Assembly (NCBI RefSeq): GCF_002078875.1
Contig: NC_034412.1
Coordinates: 10,020,041 to 10,084,040 of the forward strand
Direction: 5' to 3'
Source of the DNA: Numida meleagris
Lineage: Eukaryota; Chordata; Aves; Galliformes; Numididae
DNA: 64,000 bases
A model generated the notes under the pieces. The model worked only from the letters and a program-made list of their open reading frames with translations, was not told the DNA's origin and ran no database searches. The stretch's first letter is position 1. Each line of letters begins with the position of its first letter. The translations under genes and the position numbers were made by a program. Shown here piece after piece: positions 59,831 through 64,000 of the stretch.

Positions 59831-61619
59831 TGCTTTTAAAAGTCAATAAGAATTATACAGGAAGCAGGAAACGTCTTCCATGGTGGCATCCTCAAGGTTT
59901 TCCTCTTGAAATAAGCAGTCCTGTAATGGACACCCAAAGGCCCTGCCCTTTCTGTGCAAATAATCTCAAAACTCAGCAAAAATCAGCCAGTGTCAGGGTT
60001 GGGATTTCACCTTTGCTGTGCTAGCACAGGCCACGGGGCTTCTGCAGGATGGAGAAGAGGGAGTTTGATGTTGTAGGCGCTTGGGTTCCTGTGCTTGGGG
60101 AGCACCTTGCTTTCTTTTCATATTCAGGAATGGAAACTTTTGGTGAGGAGATAGAACACTCAAAGCTTTTTTTCCTTCTGCCATCGTTCTCCTCTCAAGC
60201 ACAACTCAGTTTTACCTTACAGGGTTTCCCTTTCATCTGAAGCCTTCCAATTTCAGGCAGGTTAACTTGCCAAGGTGCACCTTCCCTTTCATAAATATTG
60301 CAGTAGCTACAGGCTATGGAGAGTTAGCCAAGCAAGTTCTCTTCATCTATCATAATCTCACCCCTCCCTTAACCCCCTTCTCTCCCGCCCTCTCATTAAG
60401 TAAGAACAAAAGGTAAACCGTAACCCTCTCACATGCCGCATTATTATATGGTATAATTTTCCAGTTCTGCCCAGTTCTGGAATGGAAGCAGTGTAGTGTG
60501 TAGAAAATGGGGCATCCCTCACGTTGGGAACACTTGCAGTCTCCTGTCCAAACTTGCTCCAAGCTGGAACATCCCGGCTGCCCAAATGCTGCTGAAATAG
60601 CAAGGAGGCATTGGACATTTTTTATGCCCCTTGGCACTGGAGGTTGAAGGACCAGTCCCAGGTAGCTAAGCAGCAGCTTCCCAGGCTCCCCATTCCCTGC
60701 CTGTCAGCTCACTGAGGGTTAGCAGAGCTGCCCTCCATGCACACAGGCTTCAGGGAGCTCTGTAGCTGAGGGTTGCTCTGCCTCCCACCTGGGTTGCAGG
60801 GGAGTTCAGCAAACAGAAACGACTTGAAATACAGGTTTCCAGTGCTCAGCTAAGCGGGGTCTGCTTTTCCTTCCCTGTGGCCTTCTGGCATCGCTAACAC
60901 ACAAGAGAACGGGGTTTGTGTGCATCCTCACTGCAATCTATAGGAGGCTCTGCACATATGTGCGTATATGTGAACGCATAAAGACACCCTGTAAATCAAT
61001 TTCCTTTCACAGTGATTCAAGGGTAAATTTCTTCCTGATTGAAGAAGCAGAAGCCAAAGATAAATAACTAATATATTACCTTACGGAGCCATTCCTTTGC
61101 TCTAACGTCCTGCACAGCAGATACACCAGATACTAAACTGCACAGTGCTATTAGTGGCTGCATTACCACAGCGCACAGAATGCAAGATGGTCTGACCTTG
61201 CTTTCTGCTTTGTATGGTGAAGTTTTCACACATATGCAAGCCTGAGAACGTAAGATGATGAGAGAGGATGAAATGGGTGAAGGAGGAGAGCAGCATCTGT
61301 AAAATGATATGAAAATGTTCTTCTCGGTAATTTCAAGCACATGAGAAAGCATAACAAGGAAACAACTCCTCATTTCTGTTTCAAATTTTCAGGGAAAATC
61401 CCTAGATCCAAACAGTTGGTTTTTTTGTCCTCTTGGAAAGCACAATTAAAAATACAAATGAAAACTGCCATAAAATCTTAGAGTTTTACCAACAATTTGC
61501 TTGCATCTTCCAGCTTATTTAAGAAAAACACTGGATGGAGAAGGGGGATGACTGAGTGACAGCTTTACCATGAATGTGGTCCAAAGGACATATTTTCCAT
61601 ACACTTTCTCTGAAACTTC
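59831..61619. other. Unique non-coding sequence
   Basis: No gene recognised. A CATATGTGCGTATATGTG-type patch lies at 60954-60972. Minus-strand frames at 60350-60637 and 61068-61373 have no motif. Confidence 0.5.
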
Positions 61620-62027
61620 TTAGTGATCTCTGTTCACCTCTAGGCTGAACAGGTTACATGGAGGCTGCTTTTGTGTGCTGTTACAATTTGTCCTTGCTAG
61701 CACTCTCCATCTCTTCCAGAATCGGGAAGCGCTGCCCTGCGTTTTTTCCAGCCCCGAATTCCCTTTTACCCCAGGTAGCTTTCCTTTCTGTTCAGCCTTG
61801 AACCTTTCATCATCAACCTCTGTTGGGCCCTTCATTGCCACTGAGAGCGGTGTTGCCTCCTTCCCTGTTTCTAAAATACCTCCCCTCGCATTCCCACACT
61901 TACATCTGTCAAGGACACCAACAGGTGACACCTTCCTCCTCCCCATCACGTCAAGGCTAGAAAAGGCTGTGGCAAGCAGAACGCTTACAAACAAGGCCAG
62001 ATTTGGTGACCAAGGTCCATGATGCAT
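61620..62027 (-). other. Candidate minus-strand frame with TATA-like box and hydrophobic start
   Basis: A minus-strand frame runs from an ATG at 62027 to a stop at 61620 (about 135 codons; an in-frame ATG lies at 62045). The first 40 residues include the hydrophobic LALFVSVLLATAFSSL, like a signal peptide. The remainder is basic and Lys/Gly-rich with one Cys-Lys-Cys. TATAAATAAA lies just upstream on the same strand (62031-62040), and a strong donor-like GTAAGT occurs within the frame at 61898-61903. I recognise no family. The first two-thirds may be a first exon, or the whole may be chance. Confidence 0.18.
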
Positions 62028-62310
62028 TTTTTTATTTATACCCATGCACGCACACTTGTGCGTATGTTACAATGACTTCAGGGGACTGGAGGGGACTTTC
62101 CGCAAGGATTAGCTGAGTGTGCCTTCAACAAGGTAATACAACGATCTTGCCCCGGCGGCTGTGTCCTTAATGAGGGCCTTTTGTCACGTATTAGCTGTTT
62201 TTTTAAAAGAGCTTAGTGAGGTTAGCGAAAAATATTCTATATGTGGCATGGCTCTTGCAGTCCTAACGCAGTTAAAACCCTCACAGCAAAATCAAGCAGG
62301 TTTGTAACGG
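62028..62310. promoter_or_regulatory. Candidate conserved non-coding element
   Basis: Contains ATGCACGCACACTTGTGCG, GTAATACAACGATCTTGCC, CCCCGGCGGC, CTTAATGAGGGCC, TTGTCACGTATTAGC, GTTAGCGAAAAATATTC and GTCCTAACGCAGTTAAAACC. CpG retention is high for this window, and no repeat is evident. This is one of the more striking candidates by eye, but conservation is untested. Confidence 0.28.
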
Positions 62311-64000
62311 GTGTTTGTTCAAAACTGTTGCTGTGTTTTTACTGATAATGCGGTGTTACAGGGATGGTGTTTGCTAGTTGCCATATATACGTGAAAAATG
62401 AGCCCTTGCTCCAAAGAGCGTACAGATGCAGATGTTGGGTGGAATCTGACAGAGGGTGGAGGAGGTCCGGTGATGGAAAAATATGCAGTTTGTTCCAAGA
62501 ATACTTCTCTTCCTAAGGGCAACGTAGCAAGCATTATGGCCGAACAGGGTCCTGAAGAGAAATGAGGAGGGAAGTCCCTGAACTTCCTTTGTGCACTATC
62601 CTTCCCTTTACAAACAGCTTCTTGTTCAGCTGGACCAGATCTGTGTAAGCAGGTGACCAAGTCCCTTCACAGATAACACTGCTGGTGGGACAGGGAGATG
62701 AAGGACCCACTGATCTCTCTCTTTCAGATACTGAGTAGAACTAGCTCCTAGTTGATTCTTTTTATATGTGAGTGAAGCTCTCTTTCCGTACCTCAACTTT
62801 GGTGTAGCATATTCTGCCCTATCCAAAAAGGCACTTCTAGCCCATACAGAGGGCTTGCAGGCATCTCTCACTGATGCAAAGGCTACTTCTATTTTGAGGT
62901 AGAGACTGAAATGGAGATGCTACAAAGCTGGGAATAACCACAAAATGTACTGCAGTACACACACAACTAGCAATGGCCAATGGAATATGTAGGAAGTGCC
63001 TCTTGGACATCTGGTGTATAATAGGGGTGTACTATGCTTCTGAGGGAGTTTTTCATGCAGTGGGTGGTACACTTGCATTTGGGGATCCTTTATGAAGCAT
63101 GAGAATACTGCCACTGACATAATGGGGCCAAACTTTGCTTTGATCCTGTATGCAGGCCTTTGAGTCTGAGCTATATGCTATGAAAATAGCCAGTTTCCAA
63201 GCCAGAGGTTTGGTGCTGACCTATCCCTGAAACTGTCACAGATGTGGGGTAGAAATCTTGCTGGTTAGTAGTTTTGGGTGCAAGTAGAGGAGCCGGTTGT
63301 GTTGGTGCCCTAAACTGAGTTGAAAACGCTGTGGGAGCAGATTTTCTGAAGAAAACAAAACAAAAGCCCAACCTTTAGTGTTCTGGAGGGTATGCTGCAG
63401 CGCTGCAGAAGGACAGGGCTGGCGTCTATAGGAATCAAAAGAACCAGAGAAAGTAAACCTAGATTTCTCCAAAGCACAGAGTTTCTGGTGCTGCAGGAGG
63501 CAGAGGCAGGCAGCAGTAGCGTGCTTCTGTTCTATCCCAATTCACTCGCTAATCATTAATGTCCTCTCTTTCGGGATGTTGCCAGTTATAAGGTAGGGAA
63601 CTTCTGAGCAGATCCCTGACATCGGTTTTCTCCTCTACTCTGAGCGTCGGCGCTGGAGCTGATCCCAAAGCAAGGACTTGCCATGGTGCAGACTGCAGGC
63701 TGTCCCGGCTGCGTTCACAGGGAGCGTGAACCTCGTCCTCTCCTTCACCTGCTCTCACCGCAGCTCCTTTACTGAGCTATGCACAAACTGTGTTAGTAAG
63801 CATGAGTGCAGGCGGCCAGTGAAAAATAATTTATTAGAGTTAGCGTACACATCCTGACCCCAGCATGTTTCTGCTCATCCTGGGAGCCAGCTGGTATTGG
63901 TAAATTATGGCTTGGACTAACCACATTCAGTTAGCGTCTGCAGAAACACTTGAGGCTCTTCAACACTCATTCTTGCAAAAAACACCTGTGTAGGGTGGCC
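62311..64000. other. Unique non-coding sequence to the window end
   Basis: Nothing recognised. Minus-strand frames (62319-62660, 62626-62871, 63549-63758) have no visible motif. The last 250 bases are AT-richer, with TTTATTAGAGTTAGCG. Confidence 0.5.

Noticed and set aside
1..64000. CRISPR arrays, prokaryotic operons, integrated phage or defence systems
   Set aside because: No regularly spaced repeats, no dense coding and no bacterial-type genes; the CR1 content shows vertebrate nuclear DNA.

Overview
The window looks like vertebrate, most likely avian, nuclear DNA from an intergenic region or a very large intron. Several CR1 non-LTR retrotransposon fragments carry the typical bird/reptile 3' end, with the terminal octamer ATTCTRTG and the nearby segment GATGATCTTAGAGGTCTTTTCC. 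There are no operons, no long open frames, and base composition is mosaic. The young CR1 copies are what make it avian; a galliform such as chicken is a reasonable guess but is not proven by the sequence. One run of 295 Ns (27268-27562) is an assembly gap.

Layout. 1-12.4 kb is mostly unique non-coding sequence with a 40-bp-period duplication (2.9 kb), a degenerate 5S-rRNA-derived SINE (5.65-5.86 kb) and a TTTG microsatellite (9.8 kb). At 12.4-13.5 kb lie two short minus-strand CR1 3' ends. 14-26 kb is AT-richer and holds very old repeats: a heavily decayed CR1 with recognisable reverse-transcriptase-derived sequence (16.1-18.0 kb), a second ancient CR1 (23.0-23.7 kb), a tRNA-like SINE head (18.6 kb) and MIR/CORE-SINE-like pieces (20.9 and possibly 22.2 kb). 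27-44 kb is mostly unique sequence with an exon-like pair at 36.96-37.43 kb. At 45 kb there is a younger CR1 interrupted by a 30-base A-rich run. 46-64 kb has few recognisable repeats and contains several stretches that look like conserved non-coding elements (homeodomain-type TAAT/ATTA cores with preserved CpGs), two CR1 3' ends (55.5 and 57.9 kb), and a good CTCF-like motif (52.27 kb).

No protein-coding gene can be assigned with confidence. The longest open frames (up to about 180 codons) match no family I recognise and are about what chance would give in 64 kb. I list the few exon-like islands (splice signals, open frame, CpG retention) as low-confidence candidates.

I found no evidence for a novel multi-gene system, CRISPR array, mobile cassette or similar. 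The more interesting points are the unusually old retroelement fossils, the frame-compatible exon-like pair at 37 kb, and the concentration of regulatory-looking sequence in the right third, which would fit a gene desert or giant intron near a developmental gene. That last point is inference and needs cross-species alignment.
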